NCBI RefSeq assembly: GCF_000243075.1
Contig: NC_016745.1
Span: 2,621,001 to 2,685,000, forward strand
Length of the DNA stretch: 64,000 nt
Source: Oceanimonas sp. GK1
GTDB taxonomy: Bacteria; Pseudomonadota; Gammaproteobacteria; Enterobacterales; Aeromonadaceae
Direction: 5' to 3'
Below the pieces are notes generated by a model that was given only the letters and a program-made list of their open reading frames with translations, searched no databases and was not told the DNA's origin. The stretch's first letter is position 1. Each line of letters starts with the position of its first letter. Positions 35,877 to 45,106 of this stretch are shown in pieces. The position numbers and the translations under genes were made by a program.

Positions 35877-36008
35877 ATGAACGAACTGACCCTGGGGGCC
35901 TACATTCTGATCTGGCCCGCCCTCACCCTCTGGGTATTGATCAAGATTTGCCGCGGCGTGTGGAAAGACATCGTCGCTGCAAAAAAAGAAAACCGCGAGC
36001 TGGTGTAA
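35877..36008 (+). CDS. small single-helix protein, putative transporter small subunit
   Basis: A 43-aa protein with one membrane helix (LGAYILIWPALTLWVLIKICRGVW) and a basic cytoplasmic tail. AAGGAG lies seven bases before the ATG. It starts one base after the symporter stop. Small proteins of this size next to SSS transporters are annotated as putative small subunits. A role in stability or assembly of the symporter is inference. Confidence 0.8.
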   Translation: MNELTLGAYILIWPALTLWVLIKICRGVWKDIVAAKKENRELV

Positions 36009-36026
36009 GCCACAGCGGACAGCAAA

Positions 36027-36053
36027 AAGCGGACCTCAAGGGGTCCGCTTCTT
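36027..36053 (+). terminator. rho-independent terminator after the symporter pair
   Basis: The stem AAGCGGACC (36027-36035) with GGTCCGCTT (36042-36050) is followed by CTTT. It is a short T-run but a strong stem. Confidence 0.7.
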
Positions 36054-36109
36054 TGGTTATGGCAAGCTACAGGTAGACCAAGTAAAGAAAACGACTTCGC
36101 CTGTATACT

Positions 36110-36697
36110 TCATTGTTGTTCATTTACTGGCGCCGTCTCACCAGCCGGCAAAGCAGATTTATCCTGCTCAGCAAGCGCGCCCTCGCAACAAGCCTCCAGC
36201 ACAGCCAGCGATAAACCGGGATCACTCAAGGCCTTCGCAACCGCTACCCCACCCACCATCATGACCATGGTTCTTAACGTCGACGCGTCCAGAGACTGAT
36301 GAGGACTTCCGGCTACTTTTGTTGCCAACCCCTTGAAAATACGTGTGTAACTTTCTCGAACCAGCGGGTCCTGCTGACCAATATCAGACACCAGAAATGC
36401 CAGTGGGCATCCGCCCTGATCCTGACTAAGGTGTTTTGAACTCAGGTAACTACGAATTAAACCATCCACACCGGAAGGGTGCTCTTCGCCCATCTGCCGA
36501 GCACGGAAGACTAAAGCCTCGGCATAGAGCTCCCGTTTGGAGTTGAAATGAGCATAAAAGGCACCACGGGTGAGACCCGCATGCTCCATCACTTGATCAA
36601 TACTGGCACCGGAAAATCCCTTTTCAGTAAAAAGCCGGCCGGCGCTATACAGAATACGGTCACGTGTTTCAGCACGATGTTTGCTGGGCCAAGACAT
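36110..36697 (-). CDS. TetR/AcrR-family repressor
   Basis: A 195-aa regulator. The HTH is in SAGRLFTEKGFSGASIDQVMEHAGLTRGAFYAHFNSKRELYAEAL (residues ~18-62). The C-terminal ligand domain contains GGCPLAFLVSDIGQQD, characteristic of the NemR/TetR_C group that often senses electrophiles through a Cys. The gene is clearly lower in GC than the surrounding region. It is divergent from a glutathione S-transferase, with an operator-like palindrome between. Confidence 0.92.
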   Translation of the reverse strand: MSWPSKHRAETRDRILYSAGRLFTEKGFSGASIDQVMEHAGLTRGAFYAHFNSKRELYAEALVFRARQMGEEHPSGVDGLIRSYLSSKHLSQDQGGCPLAFLVSDIGQQDPLVRESYTRIFKGLATKVAGSPHQSLDASTLRTMVMMVGGVAVAKALSDPGLSLAVLEACCEGALAEQDKSALPAGETAPVNEQQ

Positions 36698-36740
36698 GAT
36701 GCTCTCCTCTGGCTAACAGACAACACTCTGCCATGCTTTC

Positions 36741-36764
36741 GAAATATGTTCTTTAACATATTTC
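36741..36764. promoter_or_regulatory. TetR-type operator between tetR and gst
   Basis: A perfect 10-bp inverted repeat, GAAATATGTT-CTTT-AACATATTTC, lies midway between the divergent genes, 44 bases from the regulator start and 47 bases from the GST start. Size and position fit a TetR-family operator. Confidence 0.75.
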
Positions 36765-36810
36765 ACACTAGGCACAGACTGGCCTCGACTTGTAAACGAA
36801 GGAGAGTGTT

Positions 36811-37452
36811 ATGAAACAGGATGTCTATATTTTCGGCCCTGCCTTCAGCAGCTTTGTTCGCTCGGTCATGCTGTGTTGCGAAGAAAAAGGCATTGCCTAC
36901 CGCCATGGCATGTCCCCCAAGTGCCAGAACATTAGGTTCAAAAGTCCCGAACACCTGGCTATGCACCCCTATGGCAAGGTCCCAGCGCTGCTGCACAATG
37001 ACAAGGTTCTGTTTGAGACCAGCACTATCTGTCGTTATCTCGATGCCTGCTTTGAAGGACCGGCCCTGCAACCCAACGGTATTCTGGAACGGGCACAGGT
37101 AGATGAACGCTGCGCCGAAATCTCCATTTACATTGACCAGGCACTTATCAGGGACTTGGTGCTGGAATTCGCCTTTCCCAAGGGTCCTGAGGGCCAAGTA
37201 AGAGAAGAGCGGGTAGAGCAAACACTGCCGGCGGCACGTTCAGCCCTGCGAAGGCTCACTACCCTGCTCGATGAACACCCTTTTATTTGTGGCCAAAACT
37301 ACACCATCGCGGATGCCCTGCTGACACCCATTCTGGACTATGTGGAGCGACTTCCCATTGGAAAAGAGCTTGTCGGAACGGGACGCTTGCAAGGTTACTT
37401 AAATGAAATGCGGGCCCGGCCTTCTGGTTTAAAAGTGCTAAACATCAGCTAA
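36811..37452 (+). CDS. glutathione S-transferase family protein
   Basis: A 213-aa cytoplasmic protein. The N-terminal thioredoxin-like domain includes YIFGPAFSSFVRSVMLCCEEKGIAY, the glutathione-binding region HPYGKVPALLHNDKVLFETSTICRYLD (Glu-Ser/Thr pair), and then the helical domain ending QNYTIADALLTPILDYVE. GAAGGAGAG precedes the ATG. Its lower GC and shared operator with the TetR gene suggest a detoxification pair acquired together. The electrophilic substrate is unknown. Confidence 0.92.
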   Translation: MKQDVYIFGPAFSSFVRSVMLCCEEKGIAYRHGMSPKCQNIRFKSPEHLAMHPYGKVPALLHNDKVLFETSTICRYLDACFEGPALQPNGILERAQVDERCAEISIYIDQALIRDLVLEFAFPKGPEGQVREERVEQTLPAARSALRRLTTLLDEHPFICGQNYTIADALLTPILDYVERLPIGKELVGTGRLQGYLNEMRARPSGLKVLNIS

Positions 37453-37500
37453 GCCACTCTGGTTAAAACGCCCCTACGTACGTTACGCAGGGTGCATGGC

Positions 37501-38433
37501 TCAAGCCGCCAGCCAGCGGGCGTAGAGGGGAATACCCACCAGCACGTTAAAGGGAAAAGTCACCGCCAGCGAGGCCAGCATCGCCAGGCCAATATCGGCC
37601 TTTTCAATAGAAGCGCCGATGGCCGCCGGCGCGGCGATGTAGGATGCACTGGCCACCAGCGCCACCAGAATAAGCGCACTGCCCGCCGGCAGGCTGAGCG
37701 CCGTGGCAGCCAGCGCGCCGAGGCTCGCCAATGCCAGCGGGGCCACCAGGGCAAACAGCATCACCGGCCAGCGCTTCCAGGGCACCGGAGTCAGTGCCTT
37801 GGCCGCACACAGGCCCATTTCCAGCAAAAACAGCGCCAGCAACGCCTTGAAGGCATGAATAAACAGCTCGCTCACCGGCGCCGCCCGCTCGGGGCCGTAG
37901 AAATAACCGATGAGCACGCCACCGGTCAGCAGTATCACGCCCCGGCTGGTCAGTGCCTCGTGCCACACGCTGCCATGGCTGGTGGCACCGCGCTGGCCCG
38001 ACAGGCGTTTATAAAGGGAAATGGCCACTATGATGGCCGGCAGCTCCAGCAGCACCAGGTAGAGGGTAGTTTCCGGCGCAATTTCCAGCTGCAGGGTCTG
38101 GGCATAGGCCAGCGCCACCGCAAAGGTGCCGGCACTCACCGAGCCGTAGTGGGCGGCCAGGCTGGCGCTGTTGGCCTGATCCAGGCGCAGCAGCCGGCGC
38201 GCCAGGGGGTAGCACAGCAGCGGGATCAATACCCCCAGTGAGGCCACCGCCAGCAGCTCCGGCACCAGCTGCCAGTGCAGGTTGCCATGCAAAGCTAGGC
38301 CCCCTTTAAAGCCGATGGTGAGCATCAGCAGAATACCAAGGGTGTCATAAGCCGCCTTGGGCACCTGCAGATCCGAGCGGGCCAGCCCCGCCACTACCCC
38401 CAGCGCAAAAAACGCCACCACGATATCCGGCAT
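37501..38433 (-). CDS. sodium-dependent bicarbonate transport family permease (SbtA-like)
   Basis: A 310-aa inner-membrane protein with about 10 helices. Two inverted repeats are visible, with the family segments GIFLxTIGFKGG (here LGILLMLTIGFKGGLALHG) and LAAHYGSVSAGTFAVALAY, and in the second half ALVASASYIAAPAAI. In cyanobacteria SbtA imports bicarbonate with Na+; in heterotrophs the role is less clear. GAGGA lies seven bases before the ATG at 38433; a longer in-frame start is not supported. It is divergent from a LysR regulator. Confidence 0.9.
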   Translation of the reverse strand: MPDIVVAFFALGVVAGLARSDLQVPKAAYDTLGILLMLTIGFKGGLALHGNLHWQLVPELLAVASLGVLIPLLCYPLARRLLRLDQANSASLAAHYGSVSAGTFAVALAYAQTLQLEIAPETTLYLVLLELPAIIVAISLYKRLSGQRGATSHGSVWHEALTSRGVILLTGGVLIGYFYGPERAAPVSELFIHAFKALLALFLLEMGLCAAKALTPVPWKRWPVMLFALVAPLALASLGALAATALSLPAGSALILVALVASASYIAAPAAIGASIEKADIGLAMLASLAVTFPFNVLVGIPLYARWLAA

Positions 38434-38583
38434 GATTATTCCTCTTTGTTTCGTTGACCTTACGCCCAGCCGAACCCGCGGCAGGGCGCAAGGCCTGCCG
38501 GCAGGAAAGCAACCGGGCGGTGTACGGAATCTGTTCCGGCCGAAGCCGTCTTTGACCAGTGGCGACATTGTGCGTCGAGGGCG

Positions 38584-38599
38584 TTATAGTTACCAATAA
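38584..38599. promoter_or_regulatory. candidate LysR-type box
   Basis: TTAT-N8-ATAA (38584-38599) fits the T-N11-A pattern, about 33 bases before the lysR start and 150 bases before sbtA. The motif is short and could be chance. Confidence 0.3.
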
Positions 38600-38631
38600 A
38601 TGTTAATTAAGACAGATATAGATAATCATCC

Positions 38632-39597
38632 ATGAACGTGCGTCATCTGACCTTTCGCCTGTTGCAGGTGTACGTGGCCGTGGTCCGGCTGGGCTCGGTA
38701 TCCAAGGCCGCGGCCCAGCTGCATCTGACCCAGCCCACGGTATCCCAGCAGCTCAAGCGCCTGGCCGAGGCCGTGGGCGAGCCGCTGCTCGATAACCAGA
38801 TGAAACCCACCTTTATCGGTACCGAGCTCTATCACGCCGCCCTCGACGCCCTGTCCCGCCTTGACGACTTCGGCGGTTTTTTGCAGGACGCCCGTCAGGG
38901 CACCCGGGGCAGCTTCAGCATCGGGGTGGTGACCACCGCCAAATACATACTGCCCCGGCTGCTGGGCCCCTTTAACCGGCAATACCCCGGGGTGGAAGTG
39001 TCCATCAGCGTCGGCAACCGGGGCTATATTCTGGAACGTCACCGCCACCAGCAGGACGATGTCTATCTGTTCAGCCATCCGCCAAGCGGCGAGCACACCC
39101 TGAGTGGCCGCTTTATTCACAATCCCCTGGTGCTGATCACGCCCCCGGATCACTGGGCGCTCAAACAACCGCCGGTCAGTTTTGCCGACCTGCTCAACGA
39201 ACGCTTTCTGTTACGGGAGCCGGGCAGCGCCACCCGGCTGGTATTTGAGGAATGGCTGCGCAGCCGCAACCTGCAGCTGAAGCGGGTGATGCAGATAGAA
39301 AGCAACGAGGTTATTCGCATGAGCGTGGAGCAGGGACTGGGGCTGGCGGTGCTCTCGGAGCACACTCTGGCGGAAGGTCAGCAGCGTCTGGGCCGCCCGG
39401 CCCTGGCCGAATTCCCGCTGGGCAGTTACTGGTATCTGGTGTGCCACGGCGACCGCCGATTGCCCTACCCGGCCGCCAACTTCGTGCACTTTGTCAACGA
39501 CCACCTCGCCCGCTGCGTGGATGAGCGCTACATTCACAACGATCTGGCCGCCCTGCTGGGGCATATCGGCGATGGCACTCCGACCCCATCGCCCTGA
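38632..39597 (+). CDS. LysR-family transcriptional regulator
   Basis: A 321-aa regulator with an N-terminal winged HTH (FRLLQVYVAVVRLGSVSKAAAQLHLTQPTVSQQLKRLAEAVGEPLL) and a C-terminal two-lobe effector domain (GSFSIGVVTTAKYILPRLL, then LREPGSATRLVFEEWL). It resembles the CbbR/CmpR group that responds to carbon status, which fits the divergent SbtA gene. The effector is not known. Confidence 0.92.
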   Translation: MNVRHLTFRLLQVYVAVVRLGSVSKAAAQLHLTQPTVSQQLKRLAEAVGEPLLDNQMKPTFIGTELYHAALDALSRLDDFGGFLQDARQGTRGSFSIGVVTTAKYILPRLLGPFNRQYPGVEVSISVGNRGYILERHRHQQDDVYLFSHPPSGEHTLSGRFIHNPLVLITPPDHWALKQPPVSFADLLNERFLLREPGSATRLVFEEWLRSRNLQLKRVMQIESNEVIRMSVEQGLGLAVLSEHTLAEGQQRLGRPALAEFPLGSYWYLVCHGDRRLPYPAANFVHFVNDHLARCVDERYIHNDLAALLGHIGDGTPTPSP

Positions 39598-39659
39598 ACA
39601 TGACGGCCGGCCTCACTTGGCTGTCGCAAACCGCAGTCATGTGAATTTCAGGTAAAAAC

Positions 39660-40991
39660 TTAACTCCGGGCTGGCCACCAGCGCAATACCACCAGCCCCG
39701 CCAGTGCCGAACACACAGAGGCAAGAAAAATCCCCAGCTTGGCGCCATCGATCAGGCTCTGATCGAACGCCATGTCGGCGATGAACAATGCCATGGTAAA
39801 GCCAATGCCGGCGAGCAGGCCACCACCGGCCAGCAAAGGCCAGCTGAGTCCGGGTGGCAAAACTGCAATATGCAGCCGCAACGCCAGCCAGCTGAACAGC
39901 AAAATACCCACCGGCTTGCCGAGCACAAACCCCATAAACACTGCCAACGTGACCGGGCCTCCCAGCTGGTTGAAAGACAGCGTCAACCCGGCATTGGCAA
40001 GGGCAAACAGGGGCATAATGACGAACCCTACCCAAGGATGCAGTGCCATTTCCAGCCGTTCTACCGGCGACAGGGTCTCTCGGGCCGCCATTTCTGCCAT
40101 TTTCAGGGTCTCCCTGCCCTTGGTATGTCCGCCGCTGCCTTCGCTGCCAGAGGGGTGCGCCACCACCTGACTCAGAATCGCGTACAAACGCGTATCACTG
40201 ACCCACCGGCGCGCGGGCGTCATCAGGCCGAGGATAACCCCGGTGATGGTGGCGTGTACGCCGGAAGCATCGATCATGAGCCAGATCAGCCCACCCATCA
40301 GAACATAAAGTGGGAAACCGCGTATACCGAGCCTCGACATCAGTCCGACAAACACCAGGCCAAGCCCGGCCGCCGCCAGATAAGGCCAAAGGATGTCACT
40401 GCTGTAGCCGATGGCCACCACCAGAATGGCGCCAATATCGTCGACTATCGCCAACGACAGCAGGAACATGCGCAGGCTTTGCGGAATACGCGATCCCAGC
40501 AGGGCCAGACAACCGATCACAAACGCCGTATCGGTCGCCATCACTGTGCCCCAGCCTAGCTGACCGGGCTGAGCATATTGCAACAGCAGGTATATGGCAG
40601 CCGGAACCAGCATCCCCCCTAGCGCGGCGGCGATGGACAAGGCCGCTACCCGTGGCCGGCTCAATTCTCCCAGCACCCACTCCCGCTTTAACTCCAGCGC
40701 AACCAGAAAAAAGAACAGCGTCATCAGGCCATCGTTAATCCACTCACGCAGAGAGCGAACAAACGCCTGCGGTCCGACACTCAAACCGACCGGCAGCTCC
40801 CAGAAATGCTCAAAAGAAGCCGCCCAGGGTGAGTTGGACATCAACAACGCGAAAAAAGTAAACAGCAGCAGCATGGCCCCGGCGGCGGTTTCAATCTGTA
40901 CAAAACGAGCAAAAGGATTGGTCAGCCGCTCAACCAGTGCTCTTGGCAATCGGGTGGTATTGGTGGATGCTGTCGGATCCGTGTTCATCAT
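39660..40991 (-). CDS. nhaA: Na+/H+ antiporter NhaA
   Basis: About 443 aa, inner membrane. It exports Na+ or Li+ in exchange for protons at alkaline pH. The ion-binding Asp pair is in LSLAIVDDIGAILVVA. NhaA landmarks are FFFLVALELKREWVLGEL, TDTAFVIGCLALLG and the late GIGFTMALFIADMAF. A hydrophilic loop of about 50 residues (HPSGSEGSGGHTKGRETLKMAEMAARE) is inserted in the middle. Two adjacent ATG codons (40991, 40988) are possible starts. It follows the hemolysin-III-like gene by 31 bases. Confidence 0.95.
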   Translation of the reverse strand: MMNTDPTASTNTTRLPRALVERLTNPFARFVQIETAAGAMLLLFTFFALLMSNSPWAASFEHFWELPVGLSVGPQAFVRSLREWINDGLMTLFFFLVALELKREWVLGELSRPRVAALSIAAALGGMLVPAAIYLLLQYAQPGQLGWGTVMATDTAFVIGCLALLGSRIPQSLRMFLLSLAIVDDIGAILVVAIGYSSDILWPYLAAAGLGLVFVGLMSRLGIRGFPLYVLMGGLIWLMIDASGVHATITGVILGLMTPARRWVSDTRLYAILSQVVAHPSGSEGSGGHTKGRETLKMAEMAARETLSPVERLEMALHPWVGFVIMPLFALANAGLTLSFNQLGGPVTLAVFMGFVLGKPVGILLFSWLALRLHIAVLPPGLSWPLLAGGGLLAGIGFTMALFIADMAFDQSLIDGAKLGIFLASVCSALAGLVVLRWWPARS

Positions 40992-41022
40992 GGAATATCC
41001 CGGTATAGGAGGCATGGTGCAC

Positions 41023-41679
41023 TCAGCTTGCATACCAGAGCACCGCAAAGTAATGGCACAGGGTGCCGCCCATCACAAAGAGGTGCCAGATGAAATGGCC
41101 GAAGCGCAGCCTGGCATCGGTGGCAAAAAACACCACGCCCAGGGTGTAGAACAGACCGCCGCCCGCAAGCCACAACAGGCCCGACGTGGGCAAGACGGAC
41201 CACAGTGGTTTGGCAGCCAGCACAATCAACCAGCCCATCACCAGATAAAGGCCAGTAGCCACCACCGAATGAGGGCGCTTCGGCATTATATTCAGCACAA
41301 TGCCGGCAGCCGCCATCCCCCAGATCAACCCAAACAGGGACCAGCCCCAGGCCCCCCGCAGCACGCCCAGGGTAAAGGGAGTGTAGGTACCAGCGATCAG
41401 CAGAAAAATCGCGGCATGCTCAATGCGCCGGCACACTCGCTTGACTTTGCCGGGCTTCAGCACGTGATAAAGCGCCGATGAGAAATAAAGCAGCATGGCC
41501 GTGGCGGCAAAGACACTGGCGCCAACCACATCTGCTGCGGTGCCGTAACGCACCGAATTAACAATAAGCCAGGGTGTGCCGAACATCATGGCGACCAGCG
41601 CCAGGCCATGACTGATGCTGTTTGCCAGCTCCTCAACCGGTAACTGCTCACGCGATGGATTGGGATCTGATAAGAACAT
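41023..41679 (-). CDS. hemolysin III / PAQR-family membrane protein (YqfA-like)
   Basis: A 218-aa protein with seven predicted membrane helices. Family signatures are EELANSISHGLALVA (with the conserved His), LYFSSALYHVLKPG (Ser, His), and the C-terminal FGHFIWHLFVMGGTLCHYFAVLWY, which carries the three His of the PAQR metal site. The physiological role in bacteria is unclear. It probably forms an operon with nhaA. Confidence 0.92.
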   Translation of the reverse strand: MFLSDPNPSREQLPVEELANSISHGLALVAMMFGTPWLIVNSVRYGTAADVVGASVFAATAMLLYFSSALYHVLKPGKVKRVCRRIEHAAIFLLIAGTYTPFTLGVLRGAWGWSLFGLIWGMAAAGIVLNIMPKRPHSVVATGLYLVMGWLIVLAAKPLWSVLPTSGLLWLAGGGLFYTLGVVFFATDARLRFGHFIWHLFVMGGTLCHYFAVLWYAS

Positions 41680-41945
41680 GTGAGTTGCCTATGCGGCTGG
41701 CGGAATGCCAGTGGCGGCCGATGTGGGATACCTGAAAAAGCGCGCCTACTTTGTTTAGCATAGCGCCGGAACTGGGCTTGCGCATTAGTAATGCATTCCG
41801 CCAGCACCAATGACGTAAAGTACGTGTACATATCAGATAGCCTGGCAGGCCGGTAAGCGACAACTCAAGCACTTGGCCAGGGCAATGGAAAAGCGTGATA
41901 TTCACATCGATCTGCCCCCCCTTGCTGGGACTAATCAGCTCGGCG
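41680..41945. other. intergenic region between hemolysin-III-like gene and AraC gene
   Basis: This 266-base stretch contains no convincing gene, RNA family or terminator. The promoter of the hemolysin-III-like/nhaA operon is expected here but I could not assign it. Confidence 0.4.
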
Positions 41946-42887
41946 TTACCCTCGGCGGGCGGCCTTCGGGGTCATGCCGAACCGGGTCTTGAAGCAGCGG
42001 CAGAAGTGGGCCTGGTCGTTGAAGCCCCATTTGTAGGCGATATCGGCCAGGGTACGGCCGGGGCCGGCGGCGCGGATGTCGGCCTCGGCGCCCTGCAGGC
42101 GCAGTTCGCGGATCCACTGGCCGACGCTGAATTCCTGGCCCTGGAACAGCTTGTGCAAATAGCGGGTGGAAATGCCGCAGGCCCCGGCCACCTGCTCGGG
42201 GTTGAGGCCGGGTTCGCGAATATGATCGCGAATGTACTGCTCTACCCGCTGCAGGTGCACCTGGCGCAGGCCGCTGTCTTCGCTGGAAATGGCGCGCGGG
42301 TCCCCTTCCACCGCCAGGGCGAACAGCTCAATCAGCTGGCGCATCAGCGCCGCCGCCTGGCGGTCGTCCAGGTAGGCCACCTGATTGGTGATGCTGCGAA
42401 AGTAGTCGAAAAACACCGCCCCCAGCCCCTGGCTGCGGTCGAACTCGCTGAACAGATAACGCTCGGGCAGTCGCAGCCGGGCGCGCAGCAGCGAGCCGGG
42501 CACCCGCACCACCCACAGGCTGTTGTCCTGGCCGTATTCAAACTCGTAGGGCTTGTCGCTGCGCTCCAGGATAAAGCCCCCGGGCCGGCAGCGCACGCTG
42601 CGCCGCTCCTGGCTGAAGTGCACCTCGTGGCGCTCGGGAAGGGTGATCAGGAAGTGGTGGTCTTCGTGCCGGTTGATGTGCTGTTTGAGGCGGTGGTAGC
42701 GGGTGGCCGAGGTGCTGAGAAAGGAGATGCCGAAGGGCGCCACGTCCCAGCGCCACAGCTGGCCGTAAAAGCGCTGCTGTTCACTAAAGTGCAGGGCCAG
42801 GTCGAAATAGGTGCTTCCGATCACCCCGCGCCAGTAATCCTGCCGCTCCTGCGCCGGCAGCAAACTGGTCAGATGGCATGAATGCAT
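41946..42887 (-). CDS. AraC-family regulator of the hydantoinase genes
   Basis: A 313-aa regulator. The N-terminal AraC_binding_2-like domain (residues ~30-190) includes FGISFLSTSATRYHRL and HHFLITLPERHEVHFSQ. The C-terminal double HTH (residues ~210-305) contains VAGACGISTRYLHKLFQGQEFSVGQWI and the second helix pair ending IAYKWGFNDQAHFCRCFKTRFGMTP. It is of the FeaR-like type that activates catabolic operons. AAGGAAG lies before the ATG at 42887. It follows hyuA and hyuB on the same strand and probably activates them. Confidence 0.93.
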   Translation of the reverse strand: MHSCHLTSLLPAQERQDYWRGVIGSTYFDLALHFSEQQRFYGQLWRWDVAPFGISFLSTSATRYHRLKQHINRHEDHHFLITLPERHEVHFSQERRSVRCRPGGFILERSDKPYEFEYGQDNSLWVVRVPGSLLRARLRLPERYLFSEFDRSQGLGAVFFDYFRSITNQVAYLDDRQAAALMRQLIELFALAVEGDPRAISSEDSGLRQVHLQRVEQYIRDHIREPGLNPEQVAGACGISTRYLHKLFQGQEFSVGQWIRELRLQGAEADIRAAGPGRTLADIAYKWGFNDQAHFCRCFKTRFGMTPKAARRG

Positions 42888-42997
42888 ATTCGCTTCCTTC
42901 GCAAATCCATTGCGTCTGATCCGATCAAAAAAACCGCCGGGCCATGGTAAACCGGCGCCGGCGGCAATCACAAGGGACGAGTGATTAAGTTGTGGCC

Positions 42998-45079
42998 TTA
43001 CTTCAGCCGGGTCAGCCGGTAGCAGTTGTTGGGCTCCAGCACCAGGCACCAGCCCGGGCGCACCACTATGTTGGTGGTGGGCTCTTCCACCACCGCCGGG
43101 CCCACGATTTCCAGCCCCACGTCCAGCCGCTCGCCGCTGTACACACCGGTTTCCACCCAGTGGCCGTCGGCGTCGAACAGCATGGGCCTGTGGCCGGTCA
43201 GGGCGTCGGCCAGGGTCTTGCCCACGGGGGTGCGATGCTGCACCGGCGGCTTGCTCACCCGGCCGGTGAGGGTGGACTCGATGTTCACCAGCTCCACCGG
43301 GTTGCCGGGCTCGCTGTAGGTATACAGCTCCTCGTGGCGGCGGTGGAAGGCGGCCAGCATGGCGTCCACCGTCTCCGGGGTGATCTCGCCGCCGGGGATC
43401 TCCACCGGGCATTCGTGGATCTGCCCCTGGTAGCGCATTTCCACGCTGCGGCCCAGACCGATGTCGCCCAACTGGAAGCCGTCGGCCAGCAGGTGCTCGG
43501 TGCCCTGGCGCTCCAGCTCGTGGAAGCGGGCGTTGAGGGTAGACAGGTCCGCCTCCCGGTGGATGGGCATGGGCTCCGAGGCCAGGTAGTTGTAGCGCAC
43601 GTCCGAGATGATCTGGCCGAAGGCGCAGAACACCGAGGCCACCTTGGGCACCAGCACGGTGCGGCTGCCGATTTCCTCGGCCAGGGCGGTAATGTGCATG
43701 CCCGCAGCACCCCCGGCGCACACCAGGGCGAAGTCGCGCGGATCATAGCCCCGCTCGATGGACACCCGGCGGATGCCGTTGACCATGTTGAGGTTGACGA
43801 TGGTGCTGATGCCGTAGGCCGCCTTTTCCACGCTGATGCCGAGCGGCTCGGCCACGTGCTTTTTCACCGCCTGCCAGGCCGCGTCCCGGTTCAGCCGAAT
43901 GGTACCGCCCAGCACGGCGTCCGGGTTCAGGTAGCCCAGCACCAGGTTGGCGTCGGTCACGGTGGGGCGGGTGCCGCCCTTGCCGTAGCACACCGGCCCG
44001 GGCGTGGCACCGGCGCTCTCCGGGCCCACCTGCAGCATGCCGTATTCGTCCACCTGGCAGATGGAGCCGCCGCCGGCGCCCAGGGTTTCCACCTGGATCA
44101 TGGGCACGCCGATGCGGTAGCGCAGAAAGTCGATGTCCTTGCTCAGGTTGGTGTGGCTGTCCTTGGTCAGGGTGATGTCGAACGAGGTGCCGCCCATGTC
44201 CACGGTGATCACGTTTTCAATGCCGAAGGGCTGCGCCACATAAAGCCCCGCCTGGGGCGCCGAGGCCGGCCCCGAGTTGATGGCGTTGACCGCCCGCCCC
44301 TGCATGGCCTCGCCGATGGCCAGGCCGCCGTTGGACTGGAAGTAACGCACCGGATAACGGGCGCCCAGGCCCCTGAAGTAGTCGTCGATGCGCTCCACAT
44401 AGCGACGCATCACCGGGCTCAGATAGGCGTTGACGATGGTGGTGGAGGTGCGGGTGTATTCGCGGATCTGCGGGTACACCTCGCTACCGGTGCAGACAAA
44501 CACCCCGGGCAGCAATTGCTGCACCAGCTCCCTGGCGCGGCGCTCGTGGGCCGGGTTGCGCACCGACCACACAAAGGAAATGGCCACGCTCTCCACTTCC
44601 TGCTCCTTGAAATAGGCTACCGCTTCGCGGATCTGCTGCTCATTGAGGGGGCTGTGCTCGGTGCCGTCGGCCAGGAAGCGGCCGCCTATGCCCCGGCGCA
44701 GGTGGCGCGGCACTATCATGTGGGCTGGGGGAAAGTCGGCCTCGTAGCGGTAGCCCTCCTCCTTGTGGCCCAGGCGGATCTCGATGCTGTCTTCGTGGCC
44801 GTGGCTGCACAGCAGGCCCACCTTGACGCCCTTTTTCTCGATCAGGGCGTTGAGCGCCACAGTAGTGCCATTGATGCACAGATCGCACTCCTGCACTATC
44901 TGGCTCACCGGCTTGTTCAGCGCCTCGGCAATCTGGCCCAGGCCGTGGCGGATGGCAATGGTGCCGTCCTCGGGAGTGGACGGGCTCTTGAACACCCGGA
45001 TGCTGCCGTCGTTCTCGGCCAGTACGAAATCGGTGAAAGTGCCGCCGGCGTCCACGCCCAGACGATATTTGCTACGCAT
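42998..45079 (-). CDS. hyuA: hydantoinase/oxoprolinase family protein, subunit A
   Basis: A 693-aa cytoplasmic ATP-dependent enzyme subunit. The actin-like N-terminal start is GVDAGGTFTDFVLAE, followed by LCINGTTVALNALIE. The central region has NSGPASAPQAGLYVA, VDMGGTSFDITL and ETLGAGGGSICQVD. With subunit B it hydrolyses cyclic amides such as hydantoins, 5-oxoproline-like compounds or N-methylhydantoin, or acts as an acetone/acetophenone-type carboxylase core. No gamma carboxylase subunit is nearby, so a hydrolase role is more likely. It is 27 bases after hyuB. Confidence 0.92.
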   Translation of the reverse strand: MRSKYRLGVDAGGTFTDFVLAENDGSIRVFKSPSTPEDGTIAIRHGLGQIAEALNKPVSQIVQECDLCINGTTVALNALIEKKGVKVGLLCSHGHEDSIEIRLGHKEEGYRYEADFPPAHMIVPRHLRRGIGGRFLADGTEHSPLNEQQIREAVAYFKEQEVESVAISFVWSVRNPAHERRARELVQQLLPGVFVCTGSEVYPQIREYTRTSTTIVNAYLSPVMRRYVERIDDYFRGLGARYPVRYFQSNGGLAIGEAMQGRAVNAINSGPASAPQAGLYVAQPFGIENVITVDMGGTSFDITLTKDSHTNLSKDIDFLRYRIGVPMIQVETLGAGGGSICQVDEYGMLQVGPESAGATPGPVCYGKGGTRPTVTDANLVLGYLNPDAVLGGTIRLNRDAAWQAVKKHVAEPLGISVEKAAYGISTIVNLNMVNGIRRVSIERGYDPRDFALVCAGGAAGMHITALAEEIGSRTVLVPKVASVFCAFGQIISDVRYNYLASEPMPIHREADLSTLNARFHELERQGTEHLLADGFQLGDIGLGRSVEMRYQGQIHECPVEIPGGEITPETVDAMLAAFHRRHEELYTYSEPGNPVELVNIESTLTGRVSKPPVQHRTPVGKTLADALTGHRPMLFDADGHWVETGVYSGERLDVGLEIVGPAVVEEPTTNIVVRPGWCLVLEPNNCYRLTRLK

Positions 45080-45106
45080 AATCAGTTTCCTTACCAGTTA
45101 ATGAGT

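Noticed and set aside
42888-43721. N-terminal extension of the AraC regulator into hyuA
   Set aside because: The extension is a shadow of hyuA. The ATG at 42887 has a good ribosome site and gives a normal family length.
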